Source of the DNA: Gracilariopsis chorda
Taxonomy: Eukaryota > Rhodophyta > Florideophyceae > Gracilariales > Gracilariaceae
Direction: 5' to 3'
Length of the DNA: 64,000 bases
Assembly: GCA_003194525.1 (NCBI GenBank)
Contig: NBIV01000115.1
Location: 1 to 64,000, forward strand
Position numbers and translations under genes: made by a program. The notes beneath the pieces are model-generated. The model was not told the origin of the DNA. It made no database searches and saw only the letters and a program-made list of their open reading frames with translations. This document shows, piece after piece, positions 20,481-33,189 of the stretch (position 1 is the stretch's first letter; every line of letters starts with the position of its first letter).

Positions 20481-22630
20481 TGTTGATAGATGATGTTGGG
20501 CTTCCGCAGAAATGAAAAGGAAAGAAAGAAAGAAAATAAAGAGTGAAGTTTGCCAGGCTGGGGACGAGTTTACTTGGTACTGCAACTTCAGAATCTTATA
20601 TAGCACCTCTAGTGCGCACTACCACTACAAAAAAACCCTACACCAATAAGTGGGGACACCCAATACTACCAATCACAATCAAACATAACACAATAAGAGT
20701 TGCACCCACTGATTACAGCTTAGTACAACCATGCATAACAACATTACAACAAATTACAACAACGCATACAAGTGAACCAGACATGCCAACAATGTGCCAG
20801 CATGTCACAGCACTATGTAAACACCTACTTGCATCATCATGACTATGACAAAGCACAAATTTACATGCCACCGTATCCATGTACATACCCTAGGTGTGTT
20901 GCGTGCATGGCACGTGCTTACTTGCACAACTGCACCTATGCAACACTTGCATGTACCTGTAAACCAGACGTTTTAACATACCCTAGGTGTGTTGCGTGCA
21001 TGGCACGTGCTTACTTGCACAACTGCACATATGCAACACCTGCATGTACCTTTAAACCAGATGTAGCCACACATATTCCTAAGTACAATGCCCATTCACC
21101 TTATGCCAAGTGGCCAGTTCCGTGCCCAGGACCCATAGAATGCATAACACTTGTAACCAATACGTTGCATATGAGTATATGCAGTAGCCAGTCATATGCC
21201 CGTTTCACGTTGGGTTTGAGAACACACGCATATGCGCTTTTGCAAAGCAGCTCCCAAAAACAGCCCTCTGTTAAATGAAACCTTGTTTCCAAGTGCTGCA
21301 CCATGATGTCCCAGGGCTACCAGGCACTCGATCATGTGCTAATATCAACACTCCTCCTCGAGTTCCTGGGAAGCACCATGCTCCAGAGTCTGCAAGTACA
21401 CTCCCTCAAGTGCACGAGACTCGAACTTGGTGTCTGGGTTCATTTTCAATATATATGCTGCGCATCCAAACGCTTTAGCATATTTCAGCGACGGCTTACC
21501 ACCACCCAAAAAAAAGTATAGATTCAGACCTGTGGTAGAGTGGAGAGATCTATCGCAAATACAAATATCATATTTCAATGCATACGGCCATAGGCATTCT
21601 TGCCAGTGTGCCTGAATCAGCAAAGCTCGAGCAGCTTCTTCCATTGTGCGATTGATGTGCTCGGCAACGGCATTATGGTCTGGGGTGTAGGGAGGTGAGA
21701 ATATCATTCCCTGCAGACCATTCGTGGTTGGTTCTTGGAGAGCAATGTACTCTTCGGCATTGTTTGCATGCAAATTCTGAATATGCACATGCGCTCCTCC
21801 AACATTAAGAGGTAACACGTGCGCTCCTCCAACCTGCGGGAAATTTCGCCCAACATCAGGAAACACTGCACTAACACCATACCTATGCCAAACGAAGTCG
21901 TTATGCTCAATCGGATTTGGCAGCGTGTACAAACGAGAGGACATGTCACGTTGCCCACATCCAATCTCCAACCCATCTTCGTGTATAACGCAAACCTCAT
22001 TCGTACAGAAAAGGGACTGAATGCCTTTATCGGCCATACGACCTACAGACACCAAGTTGTATCCAAGATCCGGGACTAGAAGTACATCTGTCAACCTCAG
22101 GTTAGTCTTCGAAAAAGGAAGTATTACAACCCCTTTTTGTGTAGCGGTGACCGTAGTGTTGTCAGCGACCTTAATCGTCCTTAGTTCTATGTCAATCAAT
22201 GTGTTCGGGACGAACACAGAAGCACAACTGAAGAAGTGGGATGTGGAACCACTGTCTGCGTAGGTGTCTATGAGAGTAGACGCAGGGGGCACCACTGCAG
22301 ACTATTCAGCAGACATTGCAGCGATCTCAATCTTAGAATCCTTTCGTGATGACCTTCCGGAGTGCTTGGGTTTGTGACTGGGACTAGTTTTGAGATTCTC
22401 CAAGATAGCTTTAGGCAGTTGATTGTTTGGACTGTCAGGATTCATGTGACATCGGTCCTGCGTGTGACCATCTCTGTCACAGAAGCTGCAATGATAAATA
22501 TTTTTGCCTGCAATAGCATAAGCGCGCCCGTTGTAGTCATCGTATGAGTTGGGATCTGATGTACTTCCATCAATTTCGTAAACATTTGACGATGTGGTGT
22601 GTCCACTTGAACGGCTACAGCCCTTACTTC
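20481..22630 (-). mobile_element. Copia element E (LTR plus partial gag-pol), minus strand
   Basis: LTR at 20481-21350 (870 bp) with a 93-bp internal tandem duplication, then on the minus strand an internal part from 22630 to 21351. That part has the end of gag with a zinc-knuckle region, a protease with DTYADSGSTSHFF and part of integrase (NAEEYIALQ, HNAVAEHINRTMEEAARALL). Reverse transcriptase and RNase H are absent between integrase and LTR. It is broken, and is cut at 22630 by the LTR of element D. The LTR promoter region has TATATAAG near 20600. Confidence 0.85.
20884..21069. repeat. 93-bp tandem duplication inside an E LTR
   Basis: CATACCCTAGGTGTG starts at 20884 and again at 20977, and the two 93-bp units are nearly identical. 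Other E LTRs in the window have a single unit, which explains the longer LTR here. Confidence 0.85.
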
Positions 22631-23427
22631 TGTTGAAAGTTTTAAGGAAGTTGAGGGGATGGAAGGGAAGGTCGCCAGCTCTCGTTTGGATTTACTTGGA
22701 GGTCCTTCAGGCACATCTTATATACCACTCTAAACTCGAATTGCGCGGGAACGCGAACTACAAGTAAAACCTAAACCACTAAGCAGGGACACTCAATACT
22801 ACCAATCATCATCTAACATGACATAGCCAGCTCAGCACAACCTCATTACATCAACGCACACCAACGCACCAACGTTCCGTAATAGTTACGTGCATACACA
22901 TGACCATGACAAGGCACAAATTCACGACTCCAACACACGCCAGCACATGCCAACACATCACGGTAAGTCAACACGTCACGGTAAGTCAACACGTCACGGT
23001 AAGTCGGCACGTAACCTGTGGTGTTAGTGCCATGTCATCAAGTGGCAATGCACACAACACCCACGTCATCAATATACCCGTGCATGTGTAAACCTGTTGA
23101 CAGTGCATGCGAACCTTACCATTGTACCAACCACTGCTGTACCACTTGTACCAGGTGTCAACCACTTCACCAGTATCCCCTGCACACAACGTACACTGTG
23201 ACCACTGTAGTAGCTGGACACGTGGGTGTGTCCAACCGATCCAGTTATGCCATACCACTTGTACGCACCACGTTGCATATGTACATTTGCAGTAGCCAAT
23301 CAGAAGCCAGTTTCACGTTGGGTTCGCGCACACGCGCATATGCGCTTTTGCAGAGGTACCCTCTAAAACAGCCCATGCTCCCCGGAACATTTTGTTTTCA
23401 GTGACAGCACAGGTACTACTGCCAACA
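22631..23427 (-). repeat. 3' LTR of element D (797 bp)
   Basis: Same ends as the 779-bp family A LTR, but 18 bp longer because the 18-bp unit at 22953-23006 is present three times. The neighbouring C-rich tract on the right is the polypurine tract on the minus strand. Confidence 0.9.
22953..23006. repeat. Three 18-bp direct repeats in a family A LTR
   Basis: The unit ACACGTCACGGTAAGTCA is repeated three times with one or two changes. The other family A LTRs carry about two units. Copy-number change by slippage accounts for the LTR length difference. Confidence 0.85.
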
Positions 23428-23447
23428 CCCCCCCTCTGTCACTGACT

Positions 23448-25803
23448 TCAAAGGTCTAAGGGGAGCAAGCCACAGTCACCGCAGAACCTTGCCAGCTTAA
23501 CTCGACCGAGCGCTTTCGTCAGCATATCGGCAACCATGTCTTCCGTGGAACAGTACTGCAACTGGACGGCTTTGTCGCGTAGAGCCTCTCTGGTGAAGTG
23601 AAAGCGAATATCAATGTGCTTAGTACGCTTGTTCACAACTCCATTTCGAGCAAGGTCGATGCCACCTTGGTTGTCCACGTACACAGTTGTGGGCTCAACC
23701 ATTAGCGTCACTGACTCACCCACGTGTAGTCCACTTGCGTTGCCAATGCCACTCCACAGTCGTCTCAGCCAGATGGCCTCCACGCCACGTTGCTCCAGCT
23801 TCTTCAGCTTGTGGTCCACCACTTTGTACCAGCACCGGCTACCGAACACACGCAGAATGCTCAAGTCAGGTTCATATCCACTCCACATCTCGAGTGGTGT
23901 CACGTCACTTGGAAGGGCCTTGCAGGTGACTCGATTGCGCACATACACTGCAACTTTCAATGCTTCAGCCCAGAAGCTCTTTGGCAGTTTCTTGTGATGC
24001 AGCATCGATCTCACCAAGTCCATGAGTGTTCGGTTGAACCGTTCGGCCAGACCATTCTGATGTGGTTTGTAAGGCACCGTTCGCTGATGTTCAATACCGT
24101 GACATTCAAGCTCTTGTGAAAACTTCTTTGACACATATTCACCAGCATTGTCTGTGCGTAACGCATGTAGCACAGACTCACGTGCGGTAATGGTTTTCAC
24201 ATGTCGGACACTCTGATTTTGAACCATCTTGAGCCAGTTCACGAACACGTGGAACACCTCATCCTTCGTCTTGAGCATGTACAAGAAGCAAAAACGGGAG
24301 TGATCATCGATGAATGTGACGAAGTAGCGTGAACCTCCCAAGGAACCTACTTCGATTGGACCACAAATGTCCGAATGCACTAGGTCCAATGGGTGCAAAG
24401 CCTGTTCCCCCCTTGCTTGGGAGTTGGAGCACGTGTAGATTTTCCCACTACACAAGAGTCACACACATCCATCGATTGATTCAAGTCCACATTCAGCCCT
24501 GACACAACACCGTTACGAGCCATATGTTTGATACCATCCACATTCACATGAGCCATTCGAGCATGCCATAGTGACAGGTCAGTCACAAGTGCGTTGTCCA
24601 TGTCTTCTGGTACTTCAATCGAGGTACATAGGTAGTACAGTCCTTTGATGCGACGGCCCTGGGCGATCATGGTGTTGCCTTTGTATACACATACTTTGGT
24701 TTTGTCAAACACCACTCGCGCACCCAGGTCACACATCGCAGATACTGACAGCAGATGATACCTTAAATTCGGTACGTGCACTACTTCACCCAACCGGCAC
24801 TTGCTCTTACGCCCTTCAACAGCGAGATCGAGGTGGACACTGCCATGACCAAGAGACTCCAGCTTCGAGTCATTACCGATGCTCACAGCGGCAGACTCTC
24901 TTTTGCTATAACTGTCAAACATGGACTCTTCATACGTCATATGGGCGGTGGCACCAGAGTCAATAATCCAGTCACTGATACTTTCTTCTACAGAACCTGT
25001 CGCAATGAGACAAACAAAGTCAGAGTCACTGTCACATCCTCGTTTCTCGTTGCCGAGATTGGTCTGCACAGCTGGGTTTGCGGCAGCACTCTGCTCTTTG
25101 CTAGCTTCGTCACGTTGTCTCTTGAAATAGTTTCTCTGGATATGCCCCTTCTTACCACAGTAGTAGCACACCATGGACTTCTTTCGTGACTGCGCACCGA
25201 CAAAACCCGTGTCACTTCCGGACTCCTCCTTGGCACGATCGTTCATTTGCTGTTCCTCTTGCAGCAAACGACTCTTCACAAACTCTAAATCGAGTTTGCC
25301 ATCACCAATCGTGGTGTCAATAGCGACAATGAGGTGTTCGAAACGGTCTGGTAGCCCACATAGGATTGCCATAGCGATGTCTTCTTCCTCAACCACTACG
25401 TCCATGCTCTTCAGATCCGATGCAAGATGACGAACACGATTGATGAAGTGTAACATTTTCTCATCATCTCGCATCTTGGCTGTGTAGAAGGCACGTCTTG
25501 CATTGATTCGGTTGAGCAGCGTTTTACGCTGGAACACATCGCAAATGGCTTTCCAAATTTCCGCAGCATTCTCGGTATCCCTCACATGGTCCAAATGCTC
25601 ATCACTGATGCTGAGACCAATAACAGCCCTGGCCTGGCGTCTTTCTTCTTCCATGCTGACAACTCGTCATCTTCCGTAGGCCTGGTTGATTCAAGATGGT
25701 CATCGAGGTCCTTGAGTGCAAGCAGCCACTCAACCTTTTGCTTCCATACATGGAAGTTATCCTCGCCCAACTTTTCAATCTTGATGCCACCGAATGAATC
25801 CAT
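23448..25803 (-). pseudogene. Copia gag-pol remnant of element D (fossil)
   Basis: It starts at the same methionine as element C and shows the gag region, the CCHC zinc knuckle, the protease DSGATAHM, the pre-integrase and integrase domains and the RNase H tail ending next to the 3' LTR. It is shorter than C pol and broken in a few places. Residue identity to C is high, so the copy is recent. Confidence 0.9.
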
Positions 25804-27001
25804 GCTTGGTAGATGTCAACAAACAGAACAGGTGAGATGAAAGACCTACGGCACTTAAGTAGTACAAAAATGGCAACAACGACAACAATAACAACAACGA
25901 CAACAACAACAACAAAACTTCAAATTTGGGCGCACTGATAGGAGATACTACCTCCGCTACCCTAGGGTGTCGGACCCATGGCCCCCGGAGATGCTCCGGG
26001 TACAAGACGTCTTCTTCCGTCTGCCTTCTCCTACGTATAAGGAGAAGATGCGTCGCTCTCTACGAGGCTTCCAGAGGATGGTTAATGACCCAAGATATGC
26101 CTTCACCAAGTATAACCCTCTCTGGCCTCTTGCAAGAACTTGCGCAACCTCGCAACTGAAGCTACTATGGCAACCAAAGTACGCTGCTAACGTGCAACCA
26201 CTTAAGGTCACACGCGGCCTGATCCTAAGAAGGAGGTCAGCATACGCCACGTCGCCTCCCCGCACAAACGCCCAAGGGTCAGATGCACCGATCAAAAGCT
26301 CGTTATGGAATACCTTCGCAACAGCCCAAGAATCCCGACACGCAGTCAGGATCAAAACAAATAATTCAATCACCCGCACCAGCGCAGTACGCCACGGCAC
26401 CCCGTCCACAGATGCACCCGCTGAAATTACCAGGTCTTAACGACCGTCACCGTTATCTGTCCAAATGGACCGGTGGGAAGCCGCTCGACAGTACACCCAC
26501 TTTGGTTCAAGCCGCCAGGCTCACGTCCACGGATACCTGGAATCACCCAAAGTAACCCGGATCAACCGCTCGTCGCACTGGAAACCAGATGATGACCAAG
26601 AAACACGAAATACAAACAACTGCTGAGCACACGATCACGGAGCCCAGACTTCGAAACTAGACCGACTCGACCTCACGGATACGACCCGACAAACGACTCG
26701 GGGATCCCAAAACACAAGATAGAGGGAGTGTCACACACAAAGTAGATAGCGATCGACAACACGGGCAACAACGGAGGCCCAACTCAACAACGATAGGAAG
26801 TAAACGTCGAACCACTACCACCACAACGCCCTCAGGGAGGAACGCAAACCAAAGGAGAATGACCAACACCGACCAACAATGGGATCAAGACACCCGACGC
26901 AACGACGAAAGAGGCAACAACAGCGAAACGGATGAACGGCGGTGAGGGAGAGCGGCGACAGCGAACGATACGGAAAGGGATAGCGGCAGCGGTCCGCAGG
27001 G

Positions 27002-27015
27002 CTGGGCCCATAACC
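27002..27015 (-). other. Primer binding site of element D
   Basis: The minus strand reads GGTTATGGGCCCAG directly after the 5' LTR end, identical to the site at 1956-1969 and complementary to the initiator tRNA-Met anticodon arm. Confidence 0.75.
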
Positions 27016-27809
27016 TGTTGAAAGTTGTAAGGAAGTTGAGGGGATGGAAGGGAAGTTCGCCAGCTCTAGCTTGGATTTACTTGGAGCTCCTTCAGACACA
27101 TCTTATATACCACTCTAAACTCGAATTGCGCGGGAACACCAACTACAAGTAAAACCTAAACCACTAAGCAGGGACACTCAATACTACCAATCATCATCTA
27201 ACATGACATAGCCAGCTCAGCACAACATCATTGCATCAACGCACACCAACGCACCAACGTTCCGTAATGGTTACGTGCATAGACATGACCATGACAAGGC
27301 ACAAATTCACGACTCCAACACACGCCAGCACATGCCAACACATCACGGTAAGTCAACAACTCACGGTAAGTCGGCACGTAACCTGTGGTGTTAGTGCCAG
27401 GTCATCAAGTGGCAATGCATCAAGTCGCAGTGCACACAACATCCACGTCATCAATATACCCGTGCATGTGTAAACCTCTTGACAGTGCATGCGCACCTTA
27501 CCATTGTACCAACCACTGCTGTACCACTTGTACCAGGTGTCAACCACTTCACCAGTATCCCCTGCACACAACGTACACTGTGACCACTGTAGCAGCTGGA
27601 CACGTGGGTATGTCCAACCGATCCAGTTATGCCATACCACATGTACGCACCACGTTGCATATGTAAATTTGCAGTAGCCAATCAGAAGCCAGTTTCACGT
27701 TGGGTTCGCGCACACGCGCATATGCGCTTTTGCAGAGGTACCCTCCAAAACAGCCCATGCTCCCCGGAACATTTTGTTTTCAGTGACGGCACAGGTACTA
27801 CTGCCAACA
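27016..27809 (-). repeat. 5' LTR of element D (794 bp)
   Basis: Family A LTR with small indels relative to the 779-bp form, including extra sequence near 27415-27440. It ends at the primer site and borders an E-family fragment at 27810. Confidence 0.9.
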
Positions 27810-28340
27810 TATGGTGTTAGTGCAGTGTTTCCTGATGTTGGGCGAAATCTCCCGCAGGTTGGAGGAGCGCACGTGTTACCTCATAATGTTGGAGGAGCGC
27901 ATGTGCATATTCAGAATTTGCATGCAAACAATGCCGAAGAGTACATTGCTCTCCAAGAACCAACCACGAATGGTCTGCAGGAAATTATATTCTCACCTCC
28001 CTACACCCCAGACTATAATGCCATTGCCGAGCGCATCAATCGCACAATGGAAGAAGCTGCTCGAACTTTGCTAATTCAGGCACACTGGCAAGAATGCCTA
28101 TGACCATATGCATTGAAATATGATAATTGTATATGCGATAGATCTCTCCACTCTACCACAGGTCTGAATCTATACCCTTTGCTGGGTGATGGTAAGCCGT
28201 CGTTGAAGTATGCTAAAGCGTTTGGATGCGCAGCATATATATTGAAAATGAACCCAGACACCAAGTTCGAGTCTCGTGCACTTGAGGGAGTGTACTTGCA
28301 GACTCTGGAGCATGGTGCTTCCCAGGAACTCGAGGAGGAG
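27810..28340 (+). pseudogene. E-family integrase fragment, inverted copy of 21351-21884 (fossil)
   Basis: From its first base this is close to the reverse complement of the E element left of D, starting at about 21884. It carries the integrase segment with NAEEYIALQ and the linker up to the EEEC tail before the LTR. With 20481-21884 it forms inverted arms on either side of element D. Confidence 0.87.
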
Positions 28341-29020
28341 TGTTGATATTAGCACATGGTCGAGTGCCTGGTAGCCCTGGGACATCATGGTGCAGCACTT
28401 GGAAACAAAGTTTCATATAACGGAGGGCTGTTTTTGGGAGCTGCTTTGCAAAAGCGCATATGCGTGTGTTCTCAAACCCAACGTGAAACGGGCATATGAC
28501 TGCCTACTGCATATACTCATATGCAACGTATTGGTTACAAGTGTTATGCATTCTATGGGTCCTGGGCACGGAACTGGCCACTTGGCATAAGGTGAATGGG
28601 CATTGTACTTAGGAATATGTGTGGCTACATCTGGTTTAAAGGTACATGCAGGTGTTGCATATGTGCAGTTGTGCAAGTAAGCACGTGCCATGCACGCAAC
28701 ACACCTGGGGTATGTACATGGATGTGGTGGCATGTGAATTTGTGCTTTGTCATAGTCATGATGATGCAAGTAAGTGTTTACACAGTGCTGTCACATGCTG
28801 GCACATTGTTGGAATGTCTGGTTCACTTGTATGCGTTGTTGTAATTTGATGTAATGTTGTTATGCATGGTTGTACTAAGCTGTAATCAGTGGGTGCAACC
28901 CTTCTTGTGTTATGTTTGATTATGATTCGTAGTATTGGGTGTACCCACTTAGTGGTGTAGGGTTTTCTTGTAGTGGTAGTGCGAAGTAGATGTGCTATAT
29001 AAGACTCTGAAGTCGCAGGA
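28341..29020 (+). repeat. E-family LTR, plus strand, 3' end missing
   Basis: It begins TGTTGATATTAGCAC and contains the CTGGGACATC site that is interrupted at 13417, the conserved U3 block near 28443-28530 and TATATAAG near 28998. It is joined at about 29020 to an oppositely oriented E LTR. Confidence 0.85.
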
Positions 29021-29804
29021 AAGAAAGAAAGAAAGTAAAGAGTGACGATTGCCAGGCTTAGGGGCGAGTTTACTTGGTACTGCGACTTCAGACTCTTATA
29101 TAGCACATGTACTTCGCACTACCACTACAAGAAAACCCTACACCACTAAGTCGGTACACCCAATACTACCAATCATAATCAAACATAACACAATAAGGGT
29201 TGCACACACTGCTTACAGCTTAGTACAACCATGCATAACAACATTACAACACATTACAACCATGCACACCAAGTGAACCAAGCAGCCAACAATTTGCAAC
29301 AAGTGAACCAGACATGCCAACAATGTGCCAGCATGTGACAGCACTGTGTAAACACTTACTTGCATCATCATGACTATGGCAAAGCACAAATTTACATGCC
29401 ACCGCATCCATGTACATACCCTAGGTGTGTTGCGTGCATTGCACGTGCTTACTTGCAAAAATGCACATATGCAACAACTGCATGTACCTGTAAACCAAAT
29501 GTAGCCACACACATTCCTAAGTACCATGCCCATTCATCTTATGGCAAGTGGCCAGTTCCATGCCCATGACCCATACGATGCACAACACTTGAACCAATGC
29601 ATCGCATATGATTATATGCAGTACCCAATCATATGCCCGTTTCACGTTGGGTTTGAGAACACACGCATATGCGCTTTTGCAAAGCATCTCTCAAAAACAG
29701 CCCTCCGATATATGAAACTTTCTTTCCAAGTGCTGCACCATAATGTCGCAGGACTACCAAGCACTCGACCATGTGCTAACATAAACACCCAAAATGCCAC
29801 ACGG

Positions 29805-32800
29805 TTACATTACGCACACGTCTTCCTTGAGATCACCATTAAGGAATGCTGTCTTTATGTCAACCTGGGCAACAAACATCTGCAAGCACACTATCAGGTA
29901 CAAGAACATGCCAACGAAATTGAACGAAACAACTGGTGCATACGTCTCTAAGTAGTCCTCACCATATGTCTGGTGGTTGCCTCCAGCAATTATTTGACCT
30001 AGAAATTGGTCAACGGAGTCGTCTGCATCACGTTTCACCTTCAGTATGACATGGGTTGGTAGGGGCTGGGAATTTGGTGAGTCATCCACAACCCATGTAG
30101 CCTTGTATTCTAAAGATGTCAACTTGTCATCAATAGCATGCAGCCATTTCTCTCTTTCAGTTGTGGTTGCAGAGAGTGCTTCTTTGAGTGAGGGATCATC
30201 ACTTGTGGTACCTAAACTTCAGATTTGGCCGTGCTGGCCATATGCCACCAGCGTTGTGGTGCGCGCCTGGTGCGACGAGGATAGCGTGACTGTGACTCAG
30301 AGTCATCATTTACTTGTTCAATGTCACCTTCATTGGCTTTTGACACCTCTTCATCGCTAGAACTGTGCTCCGCATCGTCAGTTTTTGATGTTGCAGGGTC
30401 AACCATAATGTCTGTAGCTGCCTCAGGGTGGTCTATGGTACCATTTTCTGAGGTTGGAATGACGTCCTCAACATCGTCAACAGAGAACTCATCCGAACTG
30501 ATGGCATCCATATCATCCTCAGAACTATAAGTGTAATCTGATGTACTCTGGTCATCCATATAGTTGCTAAGATATGGTGCACTAGAGAACCTAGACTCAT
30601 CAAAGGTGACATGACGTGACCGTACTACTCGAGGAATATGGTCGTCATCACTAACTAGAACCTGGTAAACACCATGCTCAGGAGTCTACAATTACACTTC
30701 CTCAAGTGCACGAGACCCGAACTTGGTGCCCGGATTCATTTTTAATACGTATGCAGCACATCCGAATACTCTGACATACGTCAAAGAAGGCCTGGTGTCA
30801 GTCACTAGCACATACGGAGTCACGCCAGTCGGGGAGTGCGGCACTCTATTGCGAACATAAATCACAGGTTTTAGTGCGTACGACCACAAAAATTCTGGAA
30901 GATTGGCTTGAATGAGCAACGCTCGGGCAGCTTCAACCATAGTGCGATTGATGCGCTCCGCAATAGCATTATGTTCTCGGGTATACGGTGGAGAAAACGA
31001 TACCTCCTGGGGACCATTCTTGGGATTCTTCTGCAAGGCAATTTACTCTTCTGCGTTGTCAGAGCGCAGTTTCGGAATAAGCACATGCTCTCCTCAAAGC
31101 TGTTTGAGCTTCTGCCTCACACCCAGGAACATTTCACTGATCTCACACCTTTTCATCATGAACCCAAGTACTGCGTATCGCGAGTGATCATCCACAAATC
31201 CAGATGCATGGCGGAATCGGTCTGGGAATGATGGCACTAACGGACCCATAATGTTTGAGTGCACAATTTTCCCAACGTCCTTAACTCGTGTAAACCTGCC
31301 CAGAGATGGCAGCTTATTTGCTTTGCCAAGGCGACATGACCGACATTCCTCCTCCATGCACTTGATCTTTGGGACTTCGTCGACATGGTCGTGAACCTTT
31401 TATAGGTCATGCTCATTCATATGTACCAGTCGGCGATACCGCAATGAACTTGTGCAGTCTTCCCTTGCAGAAAGCATCTTGGATATGTCCGTATGGACGA
31501 TTTGGTTGGGCAAAGTGTATAAACCGGAGCGATAATGACGAGACCCATGTCCAACCTCAAACCCATCTTCATGCTGTAGGCGTACCACCTTAACACAGAA
31601 CAGTGATTGGATACCCTCGTCAGTTAAACAACCCACAGACACTAAGTTATATCCAAGATTCGGAACAAGCAGTACTTCAGACAACCTGAGGTTCACATCA
31701 AAGAAGCGTAGTATGACATCTCCTTGTTGGGTGGCAGTGACAATGGTTTTGTCAACTAGTTCAATTGTCTTACCTGGTATGTCAATTAGTGTGTTTAGAA
31801 CAAAATCAGATACAGAACAGAAGAAATGAGAGGTAGCACCACTGTCTGCAAATGTATCGATGCAATCAATAACCGGCAGTACCACTGATGACTTCTCACT
31901 TGCAACTCGAGCAATCTCGACCTTGGACGCCTTCCGTGAAGTCTTTCCGGAGCGCTTCGGCTTTTCGACTGAGTTGAGCTTCAGCTGATGCAAGATCGCT
32001 TGTGGCAAGTGGTTGTCAGGGTTGTATGGATTCATGTGACAGCGGTGTTGAGTGTGTCCATCGCGCTCACAGAAGGTGCAATGGTACCCGTTTTTGCTTC
32101 CAGCAGCATATGCACGACCAGTGGGGTCAGTAACTGTTGTTGAATCTGATACATTACCATCATTGTCTTTACCATTTGATGATTTGCTGTGTCCACTTAT
32201 ACGGGCACCACCCCTGTTCATGTTCTTCTTGGGACTGCGACCTCTACCAGAACTGACTGAACCCATTTGGTGGGCATTGTATTCATCACTCAGGGTTGTC
32301 GCCACGTAGTCCCATGTGAGTTCTGAAATCTCCTTGGTCCTAAGTGCTGCAGCAGTTCACTCTAATGAGCAGCTGGGGGCAATAGATGCCAGAAGCATGG
32401 GTGCCTTGTGAAATTCTGGTATAGCGGCATCCTTGTCCATGCGGTCCAGCTGCGAGAACAGAGAGGCAAACTGGTCCACATACTCCGACATGTTTTGGCC
32501 GTTATACGACATTCTGAACAGCTGCGTTTGCACTCCTATACGAGTCACTGTCTTGTTTGATACATATCCTGCATAAAGTAGCTGAGGCATGCGACCGAAG
32601 TCATCATCCACATCCATAACTACACGCAGTGGGGCATCGCCAAGTGCACAAATGATGATTGCACATCCCTTTTCGCGCCTTGCAACTATACGGGATGGGG
32701 TCTGGGTAGCACTAGAACCAGACTCTTGTGTCATTATAGCACTGGATGACTCCTCCGAACTTGACATGACAACATTCCAGACACCTTTAATTCGACAAGC

Positions 32801-32908
32801 GGCACGTAGACGGTGTCTCCAGAGGGTGTAATCTTCGCCTCGCTTACCGTGGAAGCGCGGGATCTTCACATCAGAAGTGGATTCTGACTCAACTTTGGAG
32901 TCTGACAT
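29805..32908 (-). pseudogene. Copia gag-pol remnant of element F (fossil)
   Basis: It starts MSDSKVESESTSDVKIPRFH, followed by a gag region, a zinc knuckle with CTFCERDGHTQHRC spacing (C-x2-C-x4-H-x4-C), a protease with DTFADSGATSHFF, the pre-integrase motif, an integrase with CRSCRLGKANKLPS and GFVDDHSRYAVLGF, an acidic linker, and the first part of reverse transcriptase (ETYAPVVSF, AFLNGDL). It is a recognisable member of the E group and is not intact. Confidence 0.88.
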
Positions 32909-33189
32909 GGTTCCAGAAGGAGTTCAGTAACCAAAATAGGAACAAATAATGCACGGAAATGAAGCAGGGTGAGGGACTCGATGCTTAGAATCGCTATCGG
33001 AATAGACAAAAGGGCTGCTCGAGAGGTGGAGCTTTCGATTGATAGCGGATGTCACACTATGAGGGTAATACTGGAGTGGAGTATTCTCAACACTCAACAG
33101 CGAAGGCGCCAGTGGACACGGTGTAATTAAGTCTCAACGCTCGTCCAGACTCGTCTGGTACGCGAATCACAGGCGGAGTTGGGTTCCTC

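Larger units (their letters stand above)
22631..27809 (-). mobile_element. Copia element D, family A, both LTRs, shortened interior
   Basis: 5' LTR 27016-27809 (794 bp), primer site 27002-27015, leader 25804-27015, gag-pol remnant 23448-25803 and 3' LTR 22631-23427 (797 bp). The interior is shorter than that of element C, so the element cannot be autonomous; it is broken. It is close in sequence to C and copy 1. The flanking 5 bp (ACTTC and TATGG) do not match, and both flanks are E-family sequence in opposite orientations. Confidence 0.9.

Noticed and set aside
22953-23006. Short direct repeats that could suggest a CRISPR-like array.
   Set aside because: The units touch each other without spacers and lie inside a eukaryotic LTR.
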